The notes below the pieces were generated by a model. It was not told the origin of the DNA. It did not search any database and saw only the letters and a list, made by a program, of their open reading frames with translations. Below are positions 7,369 through 15,526 of a stretch of 64,000 bases of DNA, in pieces; positions within the stretch are counted from its first letter, which is position 1, and the number at the start of each line of letters is the position of its first letter. The stretch is from Streptomyces sp. NRRL S-87 (lineage in GTDB: Bacteria; Actinomycetota; Actinomycetes; Streptomycetales; Streptomycetaceae). Made by a program: the position numbers and the translations under genes. The stretch spans positions 62,001 to 126,000 of the forward strand of contig NZ_JOGB01000014.1 in NCBI RefSeq assembly GCF_000719335.1. The letters run 5' to 3'.

Positions 7369-8764
7369 TCGCCAGCATGATGCCCGGGTCCTGGATGTTG
7401 GCGAAGAGCGTGCGCCCGTCGGGCGAGAAGCAGACGCCGGTGAACTCGGAGTACTCGGGGTCCTCCGCGGTGCCGATGTTCAGCTCGTTGCGCGCCAGCG
7501 GGTAGGTCTTCCCGGTCTCGGTCGCCCCGAAGAGGTGCTGCAGCCCCTGGCCGTCCTCGGCGATGATCAGGCCGCCGTACGGGGAGACCGTGATGTTGTC
7601 GGGGCCGTCGAAGGAGCCGTCCGCCGACGGGTCGGCGTTCACGCCGATGAGCACGACCAGGCGCACCGTGCGCCGCTTGGGGTCGTAGAACCACACCTGC
7701 CCGTCGTGCGGCGCACCGGGGCTCTCCTCGCGCGCGTACGACGATACGAAGTACGTGCCCCCGTCCGCCCACCACATGCCCTCCAGCTTCCGCGCCCGGG
7801 TGACCTGCCCGTCCACGAACTGCTTGCGCACCGAGGTCTTCCGGGCGTCACGGTCCGGTACGTCGACCCAGTCGACGCCGTAGACGGTGCCGATGGCGGT
7901 GGCCCGCGAGAGGTCGTCCACGAACCGGCCCGCGCTGTCGTAGCACTTGGGCGCCTGGAGCACACCCGCGTCGGCGGCCAGGGTGCGCAGCTTCCCGCGG
8001 CCGTGCCGGAAGCCGGTCGGCGGCACCCAGCGGTAGAGCAGGCCGTTCGGGCCGGAGGCGTCCTCGGTGAGGTAGGCGTGCCCGGACCCGGGGTCGATCA
8101 CCACGGCCTCGTGGGCGTAGCGGCCGAAGGCCTTGACCGGCTGCGGGTCCAGGTTGGCACGGCGGTCGGCCGGGTCCACCTCGAAGACGTAGCCGTGGTC
8201 CTTGGTCATGCCGTTCTTGCCGGCCAGGTCCTCGGTCTCCTCGCAGGTGAGCCAGGTGCCCCAGGGGGTACGGCCGCCCGCGCAGTTGGTGGACGTGCCG
8301 GCGATGCCGACCCACTCGGCGACCTCGCCGCCGCGGCGGACCTCGACGACCGTGCAGCCGCCCGCGGCGGCCGGGTCGTACACGAGGCCCTCGCTCAGCG
8401 GCACCGGGCGCGGCCACAGCGAGCGCGGCCCCTTCAGCTCGTGGTTGTTGACGAGGAGGGTGACACCGCGGTGGCCCTCGAAGGTGGCCGTGCCGTCGTG
8501 GTTGGAGGGAGTGAACTCGCCGCTCTCCAGACGGGTGACGCCGCTGTGCGTGATGACGCGGTACGAGAAGCCCGCCGGCAGCGCCAGCAGGCCCGCCGGG
8601 TCGGGGACGAGCGGACCGTAACCGGGCTCGCAGTGACGGCCGTCCTCCTCGGTCTGTTCCGCGGCGAGGGCTCCGGGTGCGGTGGCCAGGGCACCCACCG
8701 TGCCGGTGAGTGCGACGGCGGCACCGGCGGACCGGGCGGCGAATTCCCTGCGGCTGAGCGGCAT
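7328..8764 (-). CDS. PhoX/DUF839-family secreted protein (probable alkaline phosphatase-like)
   Basis: 478 residues from ATG 8764, preceded by AAGGAG. A Tat signal is clear: SRREFAARSAG, a hydrophobic stretch, then APGALAA. The mature part shows DUF839/PhoX features such as TPSNHDGTATFEG, LLVNNHELKG, the cysteine-containing WGTWLTCEETED, GYVFEVDP, GRYAHEAVVIDP and EDASGPNGLLYRW, consistent with a beta-propeller carrying Ca and Fe ligands. PhoX enzymes release phosphate from organic esters outside the cell. A candidate PHO box about 90 bp upstream supports phosphate control. The reading frame upstream of the start is open without a stop into the preceding gene, which is very unusual. Phosphatase activity is inferred. 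Confidence 0.85.
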   Translation of the reverse strand: MPLSRREFAARSAGAAVALTGTVGALATAPGALAAEQTEEDGRHCEPGYGPLVPDPAGLLALPAGFSYRVITHSGVTRLESGEFTPSNHDGTATFEGHRGVTLLVNNHELKGPRSLWPRPVPLSEGLVYDPAAAGGCTVVEVRRGGEVAEWVGIAGTSTNCAGGRTPWGTWLTCEETEDLAGKNGMTKDHGYVFEVDPADRRANLDPQPVKAFGRYAHEAVVIDPGSGHAYLTEDASGPNGLLYRWVPPTGFRHGRGKLRTLAADAGVLQAPKCYDSAGRFVDDLSRATAIGTVYGVDWVDVPDRDARKTSVRKQFVDGQVTRARKLEGMWWADGGTYFVSSYAREESPGAPHDGQVWFYDPKRRTVRLVVLIGVNADPSADGSFDGPDNITVSPYGGLIIAEDGQGLQHLFGATETGKTYPLARNELNIGTAEDPEYSEFTGVCFSPDGRTLFANIQDPGIMLAITGPWRRRAQLPR

Positions 8765-8849
8765 CGGTTCTCCTTGTGGGGACGCGTGCGCATGGACGGG
8801 GTTCCTCGGGAAGGAATCCCCCGGGGACGACGGCGGACAGGCTCCCGCC

Positions 8850-8871
8850 CATCGCTGAACGGGAGTTGAAC
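8850..8871 (-). promoter_or_regulatory. Candidate PHO box (PhoP binding site)
   Basis: On the minus strand two 11 bp units follow each other directly: GTTCAACTCCC and GTTCAGCGATG. Streptomyces PhoP binds direct 11 bp repeats starting with GTTCA(C). The site lies about 90 bp upstream of the PhoX-like start. The same bases contain a 15 bp palindrome, GGGAGTTGAACTCCC (8861-8875). Confidence 0.5.
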
Positions 8872-8944
8872 TCCCACCGAAGCAGCGTCGACCGCTTCGG
8901 GGAACAGGTCCCCCGGCCACGTCCCGGCCGGTCCTCGACGTCGT

Positions 8945-9170
8945 CCTCCCTGCCCCGACCGAAGCCCGGGGCAGGCCGCCCTGGTGTGTGTTCCCTGCCC
9001 CGACCGAAGCCACTGGCAGGCCGCCCTGGTGTGTGGGCGCTTGACCTCCCTGCCCCGACCGAAGCCCCCGGCAGGCCGCCCCGTGGTGTGTGGGGGAGGC
9101 GCTTGACAGGGGTGGCAGGCTGGACCGGAGGCAGGCCCGGGCCAGGGGTGGCCGCAGGCCAGGGCGAAGC
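8945..9170. repeat. Tandem and dispersed repeat block joining two genes
   Basis: Three tandem copies of a unit built on CTGCCCCGACCGAAGCC, followed by GGCAGGCCGCCC and GTGTGTG, occupy about 8949-9090. They are followed by GTGGTGTGTGGGGGAGGCGC, CTTGA, GGCAGGCTGG and ACCGGAGGCAGGCCCGGGCC (about 9083-9145). The last part recurs in inverted orientation at about 60282-60371. The block is open in the minus-strand coding frame across its whole length. No transposase is present. Confidence 0.75.
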
Positions 9171-10969
9171 CCCAAAGCCCTGAACGCCGCCTTGCGCGCC
9201 TCCTTGGCCATCCCCTTGTCCGGGTGCATGCGCCCGACCGCATCCAGTACGTCCGCCACGTCGGGGTGGTCCACCCGCCAGGCCGACGCGAGGAAGCCAC
9301 CGTCCCCGCCCGTCAGCCCCACCATCAGAGCGGTCACCTCCTCGGAGCCCACGCCGCTCCCCTTCCCCGAACCCGAACCCATCCCCGAACCCGAGCCCGA
9401 ACCCATCCCCGAACCCGAACCCGCACCCGCACCCGAACCCGAACCCGAACCCGAACCCAAACCCGAACCGACCGTCCGCGCCCCCGCCCCCGCCCCGGCC
9501 CCCATCCCCCCATCGGCCGCGAGCTGGGCCGCGATCGTGTCCACGGCCAGCCAGAACACGAGCTCCTCGCCGGGCGCCGGCACATCGACCGCACCCCGCT
9601 CGGCCAGCCACACCCGGGCCAGCCCGCCCAGCTCCCGGTCCGCCAGCACCGCGCGCACGGCCGGCTCCGCGGCCGCCCCCGTCAGGGCGAGCGCCTGCTG
9701 GCAGCGCAGCCGTCGCAGCGGCGCCCCCGGGTCGGCCCCGCGCGCCGCGGCCAGCAGCTCCGCTGCGGCTTCCGCGGCCGTACGACCGACGAGCCAGCCC
9801 TCGACCTCGGCCCGGGCGGCCGCCTCGGGGTAGTGCGCGATGCCGGTCAGCAACGCGTCGGCCCCCTTGTCGGCGAAACCGCCGACGGCCGGCGCCACGT
9901 ACCCCGCCTCCAGCAGCCGGGCCCGGATGCCGAAGAGGCCGAGCGGGGTCAGCCGGACCAGCCCGTAGCGGGCGAGGTCCTCCACGGCGTCCGGCACATG
10001 GGCGCCGGCGGCGAGCTCCTCGTCGTCCGCCTCCGCCATCAGTCCCGGGTCGACGGGGCGGAAGTCCACCAGCCCGATGGGTTCCAGCACCCGGAACCGG
10101 TCGTCGAGCCGCATCATCATGTCCGAGACCTCGGCCAGCACGTCGTCCGTCGGGGCGCCCATGTCCGTCGGTACGACGAGCGAGGCGGCCAGCACCGGAA
10201 GCGGCACCGGCGCGGAAGGCCCGGGGTACGCCCCAGGCCCGCCCTCGGCCACGGTCAGCCGGTACAGCTGCGTCAGTACCGCCTCCAGGAACTCCTGTTC
10301 GCGCCGCGGATCCCAGTCCAGCGCGGTGAGGTCGAACCCGACCCCGGAGTCGAGGGCCCCGGCGAGTTCGCCGAGGTCGTCCAGGTCCGGCACGGCGGCG
10401 TCGGCGAGCACGGTGTCGAGGGCGGTCAGCCAGAGGTCGAGCACATCGCCGGGCGCCCCGGCGACCTTCGCGAGCTGCGGCCCGGGCGCGGCCGTGCCCA
10501 CAACCCTTTCGCCCGCCCCGGCCCCGGCCCCGACCTCGACCTCGCCCCCGGCCCCGGCCCCGGCCCCGGCCCCGACCTCAGCCTCGACCTCGACCCCGGC
10601 CTCGACCTCAGCCCCGACCTCGGCCTCCGCCGCCGCCCCCGCCACCGCCCCCGCCGCTGCCCCCGTCACCGCCCCCGCGACCGCCCCCAACCCGCAGTCG
10701 ACCGCCACCAACCCGCAGTCGACCGCCACCCGCCAGGCCTCGCTCGCCCGCGCGCACCCTTCGTCGTCGGCCGCCAACCCCAGCGCGGCGGCGGCCTCCG
10801 GCAGTCGGGCCGCCGACAGCTCACCGCCCGCCCCCACCGGCGTGGCCGGGCCGGACCAGCGGGCGATGCGCACCGCGCGCACGAACAACGGCGCGGTGAG
10901 GGCGTCGCGGGCCAGTTCCGCCTCGGACGGCAGCCGAACCGGCGGCAGCGAGGGGCGCTCTGCGGACAT
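9170..10969 (-). CDS. Large conserved protein of unknown function with two repeat expansions and no own stop codon
   Basis: Start ATG 10969 follows AGGAGAA. Roughly 600 residues look like a native helical protein: DVLAEVSDMMMRLDDRF, LVDFRPVDPGLMAEADDEE and DHPDVADVLDAVGRMHPDKG are stretches I associate with an uncharacterised Streptomyces family. Two low-complexity tracts interrupt it: Glu/Val/Ala/Gly repeats (plus-strand about 10510-10640) and Gly-Ser repeats (about 9355-9470), both from 6 bp DNA repeats. The family-like part ends near 9170, yet no in-frame stop occurs until 7328; the frame runs through the repeat block and into the PhoX-like gene, giving a possible 1213-residue fusion. The end given here is where the native-looking sequence stops. 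No function assigned. Confidence 0.55.
9355..9470. repeat. Hexanucleotide repeat (CCGAAC/CCCGAA type), in frame
   Basis: About 19 units of the pattern CCCGAA, CCCATC or CCCGCA in a row encode Gly-Ser, Gly-Met and Gly-Ala dipeptides on the minus strand. The unit is a multiple of three, so changes in copy number keep the frame. Confidence 0.85.
10510..10690. repeat. Second hexanucleotide repeat tract (GCCCCG/GACCTC type), in frame
   Basis: Runs of GGCCCC, GACCTC and GCCCCC hexamers encode alternating Gly-Ala, Glu-Val and Ala-Val on the minus strand. A short 20 bp duplication (AACCCGCAGTCGACCGCCAC) follows at about 10690-10728. Confidence 0.8.
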
Positions 10970-11380
10970 GGCTGGTTCTCCTCGGATGGAGCGACGTGGG
11001 AGCGACGGAGCGGGTCTGCGGCGGATCTGCAGGGTGTCGACCAGGATCGGCTGACCGGACCGGCCGGGCACCGACGATCAGGGGCGTAGGGATCGACGAC
11101 TACGACGCGGCGAGCAACGACTACGGGCGACGAACACGGCTGTTACGGACCCATCGATTCCGCTTTCCGGCAAGGGGAATTCGAGTGGCATCCGGCCGGG
11201 CCAACGCACGCCCCAGCCTAGACGCAATTCGCCCCATCCCATCCGGTTCATGTACACGTCAGCCGCCGTATACCTGTCAGACCTTGACAACTACCCCGGC
11301 CACGCCGGAGATTGACGCGCGTAGAACTCAACAGTGGCTCTACCCACCCCTCACCCTCCACACACCGGAGTAGCCTGACC
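10970..11380. other. Divergent intergenic region
   Basis: About 410 bp between the repeat-rich protein gene (minus) and the nuclease gene (plus). It is less GC-rich than its surroundings around 11090-11300. It contains TTGACA at 11284-11289 and GTTCATGTACAC at about 11247-11258, the latter only a weak resemblance to a PhoP half-site. No coding frame with good codon use, RNA gene or strong hairpin was seen; it should hold both promoters. Confidence 0.5.
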
Positions 11381-13246
11381 ATGCGTTCCCGTCCCGCCGT
11401 GACTGGATCCCTGCCCCGCTCCGCCGCCGTCGCCGCCGTCGTCGCCACCGCTCTGGCCGGCGGCCTCCTGGCCGGTTCCGCCTCCGCCGCCGACACCTCG
11501 ACGGACGGCACCGCCGCCGCGACCCGCATCCACGACATCCAGGGCACCACGCGTATATCCCCGCTCGCCGGCAAGCAGGTCACCGGCGTCGAGGGCATCG
11601 TCACCGGCGTCCGCACGTACGGCTCCCGCGGCTTCTGGATGCAGGACCCCGAGACCGACGACGACGCCGCCACCAGCGAGGGCGTCTTCGTCTTCACCAG
11701 CTCGGTCCCGACCGTCGCCGTCGGCGACGCCGTGTCCGTCTCCGGCCTCGTCGGTGAGTACGTCCCCGGTGGCCTGAACTCGGGCAACCAGTCGGTCACC
11801 CAGATCTCGAAGCCGAAGGTGACCGTCCTGTCCTCGGGCAACGAGCTCCCCGAGGCCGTTCAGGTCGACGAGTACTCCGTCCCCGCCGAGTACGCCCCCC
11901 AGGGCGACGCGGCGGCGGCCAACAGCATCAACGGGCTCACCCTCGAGCCCGGCACCTACGCCCTGGACTACTACGAGTCCCTCGAGGGCATGAACGTCCG
12001 CATCGGCACCTCCCGCGTCGTCGGCGCCACCGACCCGTACGCCGAGCTGTGGGTCACCGTGAAGGGCTGGGAGCACAACACCCCGCGCGGCGGCACCCTC
12101 TACAACTCGTACGAGTCCCAGAACACCGGCCGCCTGCAGATCCAGCAGCTCGCGCCGCTGGCGCAGCAGCCGTTCCCGGTCGCCAACGTCGGCGACAGGC
12201 TGACCGGCACCACCGAAGGCCCCCTGGACTTCAACCAGTTCGGCGGCTACACCCTCGTGGCCCGCACCCTCGGCACCGTCCAGTCCAAGAACCTGCAGCG
12301 CGAGCGCACCGCCCCGCAGAAGCAGGGCGAGCTCGCGGTGGCGACGTACAACGTCGAGAACCTCGACCCGACCGACCCGCAGGACAAGTTCGACGCGCTC
12401 GCCAAGGGCGTCGTCGAGAACCTCTCCTCCCCCGACGTCGTCGCGCTGGAGGAGATCCAGGACGACAACGGCGCCAAGAACGACGGCACCGTCTCGGCCG
12501 GCGAGACCCTGCGCAAGTTCACCGACGCGATCAAGGCGGCGGGCGGCCCGGCGTACGAGTGGCGCTCGATCGAGCCGGAGAACCTCAAGGACGGCGGCGA
12601 GCCCGGCGGCAACATCCGCCAGGTCTTCCTCTTCAACCCCGCGCGCGTCTCGTTCACCGACCGCGACGGCGGCAACGCCACCACCCCCACCGGCGTGGTC
12701 CGCGAGGCGGGCCACGCGGCCCTGACCCACTCCCCCGGCCGCATCGACCCGGCCAACCCGGCCTGGCAGGACAGCCGCAAGCCGCTCGCCGGCGAGTTCG
12801 TCTTCCGCGGCCGCACGGTCATCGTCATCGCCAACCACTTCAGCTCGAAGGGCGGCGACGAGGGCCTGACCTCGAGCCACCAGCCGGTGCCGCGCTCCTC
12901 GGAGACCAAGCGCCACCTGCAGGCGGAGGCCGTGAACTCCTTCGTCAAGGACGTCCTGGCCGTCCAGCCGAACGCGAACGTCATCGCCCTCGGCGACATC
13001 AACGACTTCGAGTTCTCGGAGACCGCGCAGAAGCTGGAGGACGGCGGCGCGCTGTACTCCGCCATCAAGTCGCTGCCGCGCGCGGAGCGGTACTCGTACG
13101 TCTACCAGGGCAACGCCCAGGTGCTGGACCAGATCCTGACCAGCCCCGGCATCAAGAAGTTCTCGTACGACAGCGTGCACATCAACGCCGAGTTCGCGGA
13201 CCAGAACAGCGACCACGACCCGCAGGTGCTGCGCTTCATCCCGTAA
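11381..13246 (+). CDS. Secreted endonuclease/exonuclease/phosphatase-family nuclease
   Basis: 621 residues from ATG 11381 with GGAG ten bases upstream. A Sec signal peptide (about residues 1-34) ends near GSASAAD. An OB-fold-type domain (about 45-160: RGFWMQDPETDDD, GDAVSVSGLVGEY) resembles that of YhcR-type extracellular nucleases. The EEP catalytic domain covers about 325-620 with its hallmark residues: ATYNVENL, VVALEEIQD, NHFSSKG, LGDINDFEFS and NSDHDPQVL. The enzyme is expected to be metal dependent and to degrade extracellular nucleic acid, supplying phosphate and nucleosides. Three 15 bp repeats begin 5 bp after its stop. Confidence 0.9.
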   Translation: MRSRPAVTGSLPRSAAVAAVVATALAGGLLAGSASAADTSTDGTAAATRIHDIQGTTRISPLAGKQVTGVEGIVTGVRTYGSRGFWMQDPETDDDAATSEGVFVFTSSVPTVAVGDAVSVSGLVGEYVPGGLNSGNQSVTQISKPKVTVLSSGNELPEAVQVDEYSVPAEYAPQGDAAAANSINGLTLEPGTYALDYYESLEGMNVRIGTSRVVGATDPYAELWVTVKGWEHNTPRGGTLYNSYESQNTGRLQIQQLAPLAQQPFPVANVGDRLTGTTEGPLDFNQFGGYTLVARTLGTVQSKNLQRERTAPQKQGELAVATYNVENLDPTDPQDKFDALAKGVVENLSSPDVVALEEIQDDNGAKNDGTVSAGETLRKFTDAIKAAGGPAYEWRSIEPENLKDGGEPGGNIRQVFLFNPARVSFTDRDGGNATTPTGVVREAGHAALTHSPGRIDPANPAWQDSRKPLAGEFVFRGRTVIVIANHFSSKGGDEGLTSSHQPVPRSSETKRHLQAEAVNSFVKDVLAVQPNANVIALGDINDFEFSETAQKLEDGGALYSAIKSLPRAERYSYVYQGNAQVLDQILTSPGIKKFSYDSVHINAEFADQNSDHDPQVLRFIP

Positions 13247-13250
13247 GCAC

Positions 13251-13295
13251 ACGGAACCCGTCACCACGGGACCCGTCACCACGGAACCCGTGACC
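13251..13295. repeat. Three 15 bp tandem repeats just after the nuclease stop
   Basis: ACGGAACCCGTCACC at 13251-13265, ACGGGACCCGTCACC at 13266-13280 and ACGGAACCCGTGACC at 13281-13295. Each unit is itself partly palindromic. Confidence 0.85.
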
Positions 13296-13379
13296 ACCAC
13301 GGACCGGTCGGTACGACGGACCTGTGACCGCCACGGAACCCGTACCCACGGGCCAGCGCCCCTGAGGCGCGCCTGAACC

Positions 13380-13413
13380 AGGGGCCCCGGCCGCCGTCCC
13401 GGCCGGGGCCCCT
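13380..13413. terminator. Strong hairpin terminator after the nuclease gene
   Basis: AGGGGCCCCGGCC (13380-13392) and GGCCGGGGCCCCT (13401-13413) form a perfect 13 bp stem. No U-run follows, as is usual in Streptomyces. Confidence 0.75.
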
Positions 13414-13427
13414 GCGACACTCCGTGC

Positions 13428-13892
13428 ATGATCCTCCGCACCGCCACCCGCCGGGACCTGCCGGCCGTGCTCGCCCTCCTCGCCGACGAGGAGCGGGTCG
13501 TCGACCCGGCGTCGATCACGGTGGGCGAGGCGCACGAGCGGGCCTTCGCGGCCATCGAGGCCGACCCGCGCAACGAGATGCTGGTCCTGGTCGAAGCAGG
13601 GGCCTCCGGGGCCGGCACGGTCGTCGGCTGCCTCCAGATCACCTACATCCCGGGCCTGGGCCAGGGTGGCGCCGAGCGGGCACTGGTCGAGGCGGTACGG
13701 ATCCGCGCCGACCGGCGGGGCGGAGGCCTGGGCCGCGACCTGATGGGGCGGGCGGCGGAGCGGGCCCGGGCGCGCGGCTGCGCCCTGGTCCAGTTGACCA
13801 GCAACAAGCGGCGCTCCGACGCGCACCGCTTCTACGAGTCGCTCGGGTACGCCCGCAGCCACGAGGGCTTCAAGCTCCCCCTGGCGGACTGA
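13428..13892 (+). CDS. GNAT-family N-acetyltransferase
   Basis: 154 residues, one complete GNAT domain. The N-terminal RTATRRDLPAVLALL is the family's first strand and helix. The acetyl-CoA loop is visible as VRIRADRRGGGLGRDLM (RxxGxG/A form), and the C-terminal RFYESLGYARSHEGFKL gives the usual Tyr-containing motif. The ATG at 13428 has no clear ribosome site and follows a GACACT -10-like box by 6 bp, so a leaderless start is possible. The substrate cannot be told from sequence. Confidence 0.88.
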   Translation: MILRTATRRDLPAVLALLADEERVVDPASITVGEAHERAFAAIEADPRNEMLVLVEAGASGAGTVVGCLQITYIPGLGQGGAERALVEAVRIRADRRGGGLGRDLMGRAAERARARGCALVQLTSNKRRSDAHRFYESLGYARSHEGFKLPLAD

Positions 13893-13900
13893 GCGCGCCC

Positions 13901-13971
13901 CCCGGGCCTCCGGGCCCCCGGGCCTCCGGGCCTCCGGGCCTCCGGGCCTCCGGGCCTCCGGGCCTCCGGGC
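13901..13971. repeat. Octamer tandem repeat (CCTCCGGG)n after the GNAT gene
   Basis: Eight or so copies of CCTCCGGG (one reads CCCCCGGG) begin within ten bases of the GNAT stop codon. An 8 bp unit would not preserve a reading frame; it is non-coding here. Confidence 0.85.
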
Positions 13972-14108
13972 GAATCAGGACAGACTCGGGACTTTCGACC
14001 CTGGCGTGATGTGCGACACACACCCTGCCCGAGAGGCCGGTCTTGGTGTTGAGTGTCCTGAACGTCCGATCGCGCGTACCAACGTCGCACTCCCGTTCGG
14101 AGGACCGC

Positions 14109-14363
14109 GTGTTCACCTCCATGTCGCTCGCTCAGGAAATCGGCCTCGGCGTGCTCGTCGTGGCGGCCGTCGTCTGGGTGCTCGGCCTCGGGCACATGCT
14201 GTGGGACAGCCGCTTCCACCACCCCGAGCCCACCGCCCCGCAGGGCCTGGCCTTCATCCCGTCGCAGCGCGGCGTGGAATCCCACCCGATGGAGCGCGTG
14301 GAGCTGACCGAGGAGGAGAAGCGGGCCTTCGCGGGCCTCGTCCGCTCGATCCCCCTGAGCTGA
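14109..14363 (+). CDS. Small single-pass membrane protein
   Basis: 84 residues from GTG 14109, preceded by GGAGGA at 14099-14104; an ATG four codons later is an alternative. One membrane helix (IGLGVLVVAAVVWVLGLG) is followed by a cytoplasmic tail with HHPEPTAPQGLAFIPSQ and an acidic-basic helix ELTEEEKRAFAGLV. This arrangement is one I recall from uncharacterised Streptomyces proteins next to dapD. No function assigned. Confidence 0.72.
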   Translation: MFTSMSLAQEIGLGVLVVAAVVWVLGLGHMLWDSRFHHPEPTAPQGLAFIPSQRGVESHPMERVELTEEEKRAFAGLVRSIPLS

Positions 14364-14473
14364 GCCACCCGCCCGCCCCCACGCCCACCCCGCGCCCACG
14401 CCCTTCCCGCACCTCCCCGCACCCCCGGCCTCCCCGCGCCCCGCTGCGCCCCGCGCGCCCGCCCGGTACGCCG

Positions 14474-14508
14474 AAGCCCCCGACCGGTCCGTCCCGGTCG
14501 GGGGCTTT
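14474..14508. terminator. Bidirectional terminator between membrane-protein gene and dapD
   Basis: AAGCCCCCGACCGG and CCGGTCGGGGGCTTT form a near-perfect stem around a 5-6 base loop, with A and T at the outer ends on both strands. It lies between convergent genes. Confidence 0.85.
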
Positions 14509-14538
14509 CGCGTACGTACGGCGAGACCGCCCGCGGCG

Positions 14539-15516
14539 TCAGTTGTGGCTGTGCAGGACGTCGTTGAGGCCGCCCCAGACCGCGTTGTTCGGGCGGGCCT
14601 CGACGGCGCCCGTGGTGGAGTTGCGGCGGAAGAGGATGTTGCTGGCGCCGGAGAGCTCCAGGGCCTTGACGACCTGGCCGTCCGGGAGGGTGACGCGGGT
14701 GCCCGCGGTCACGTACAGGCCGGCCTCGACGATGCACTCGTCGCCCAGCGCGATGCCGATGCCGGACTCGGCGCCGAGCAGGCAGCGCTCGCCGATGGAG
14801 ATGATCTGCTTGCCACCGCCGGAGAGGGTGCCCATCGTGGAGGCGCCGCCGCCGATGTCGGAGCCGTCGCCGACGACCACGCCGGCGGAGATGCGGCCCT
14901 CGACCATGGAGGTGCCGAGGGTGCCCGCGTTGAAGTTGACGAAGCCCTCGTGCATGACGGTGGTGCCCTCGGCGAGGTGCGCGCCGAGCCGGACGCGGTC
15001 GGCGTCCGCGATGCGCACGCCCTTGGGGGCGACGTAGTCGGTCATGCGCGGGAACTTGTCGATCGAGGTGACCTGGAGGTGCAGGCCCTCGGCGCGGGCG
15101 TTCAGGCGGACGGTCTCGACCTGGTCCACGGCCACCGGGCCGAGGGAGGTCCAGGCGACGTTGGTCAGGAGGCCGAAGACGCCGTCCAGGTTCTGGCCGT
15201 GCGGCTTGACCAGGCGGTGGCTGAGCAGGTGCAGGCGCAGGTAGGCGTCGTGCGCGTCGAGCGGCTTGTCCTCGAGGGAGGCGATGACCGTGCGGACGGC
15301 GACGACCTCGACGCCGCGGACGGCGTCCGTGCGGATCGCCTTCGCGGCGGCCGCGCCCAGCAGTTCGACGGCCCGCTCGGCGGAGAGCCGCTCGGTGCCG
15401 GCCTCGCCCGGCTCGGTGACGAGCTCAGGGGCGGGGAACCAGGTGTCGAGGACGGTGCCGTCGGCGGTGATGGTGGCAAGTCCGGCGGCGACGGCGCCGG
15501 TGGTACGCGTAGTCAT
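14539..15516 (-). CDS. dapD: 2,3,4,5-tetrahydropyridine-2,6-dicarboxylate N-succinyltransferase
   Basis: 325 residues from ATG 15516. DapD transfers succinyl from succinyl-CoA to tetrahydrodipicolinate in the lysine/meso-diaminopimelate route needed for LL-DAP peptidoglycan. The C-terminal half is a left-handed beta helix with hexapeptide character: [67 protein letters not shown]. The N-terminal domain is of the long actinobacterial type (for example [18 protein letters not shown]). Its start lies 10 bp past the stop of the MFS gene, so the two may share a transcript although no functional link is obvious. Confidence 0.95.
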   Translation of the reverse strand: MTTRTTGAVAAGLATITADGTVLDTWFPAPELVTEPGEAGTERLSAERAVELLGAAAAKAIRTDAVRGVEVVAVRTVIASLEDKPLDAHDAYLRLHLLSHRLVKPHGQNLDGVFGLLTNVAWTSLGPVAVDQVETVRLNARAEGLHLQVTSIDKFPRMTDYVAPKGVRIADADRVRLGAHLAEGTTVMHEGFVNFNAGTLGTSMVEGRISAGVVVGDGSDIGGGASTMGTLSGGGKQIISIGERCLLGAESGIGIALGDECIVEAGLYVTAGTRVTLPDGQVVKALELSGASNILFRRNSTTGAVEARPNNAVWGGLNDVLHSHN

Positions 15517-15526
15517 GTAGGAAACG

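Noticed and set aside
8945..9100. Three spaced repeats that could suggest a CRISPR array
   Set aside because: The units are contiguous with only degenerate repeat sequence between them, no unique spacers of constant length exist, and no cas gene is in the window.
11240..11290. PHO box in front of the secreted nuclease
   Set aside because: Only one half-site-like GTTCATGTACA is present, and the next 11 bp (CGTCAGCCGCC) fits poorly, so the direct-repeat rule is not met.
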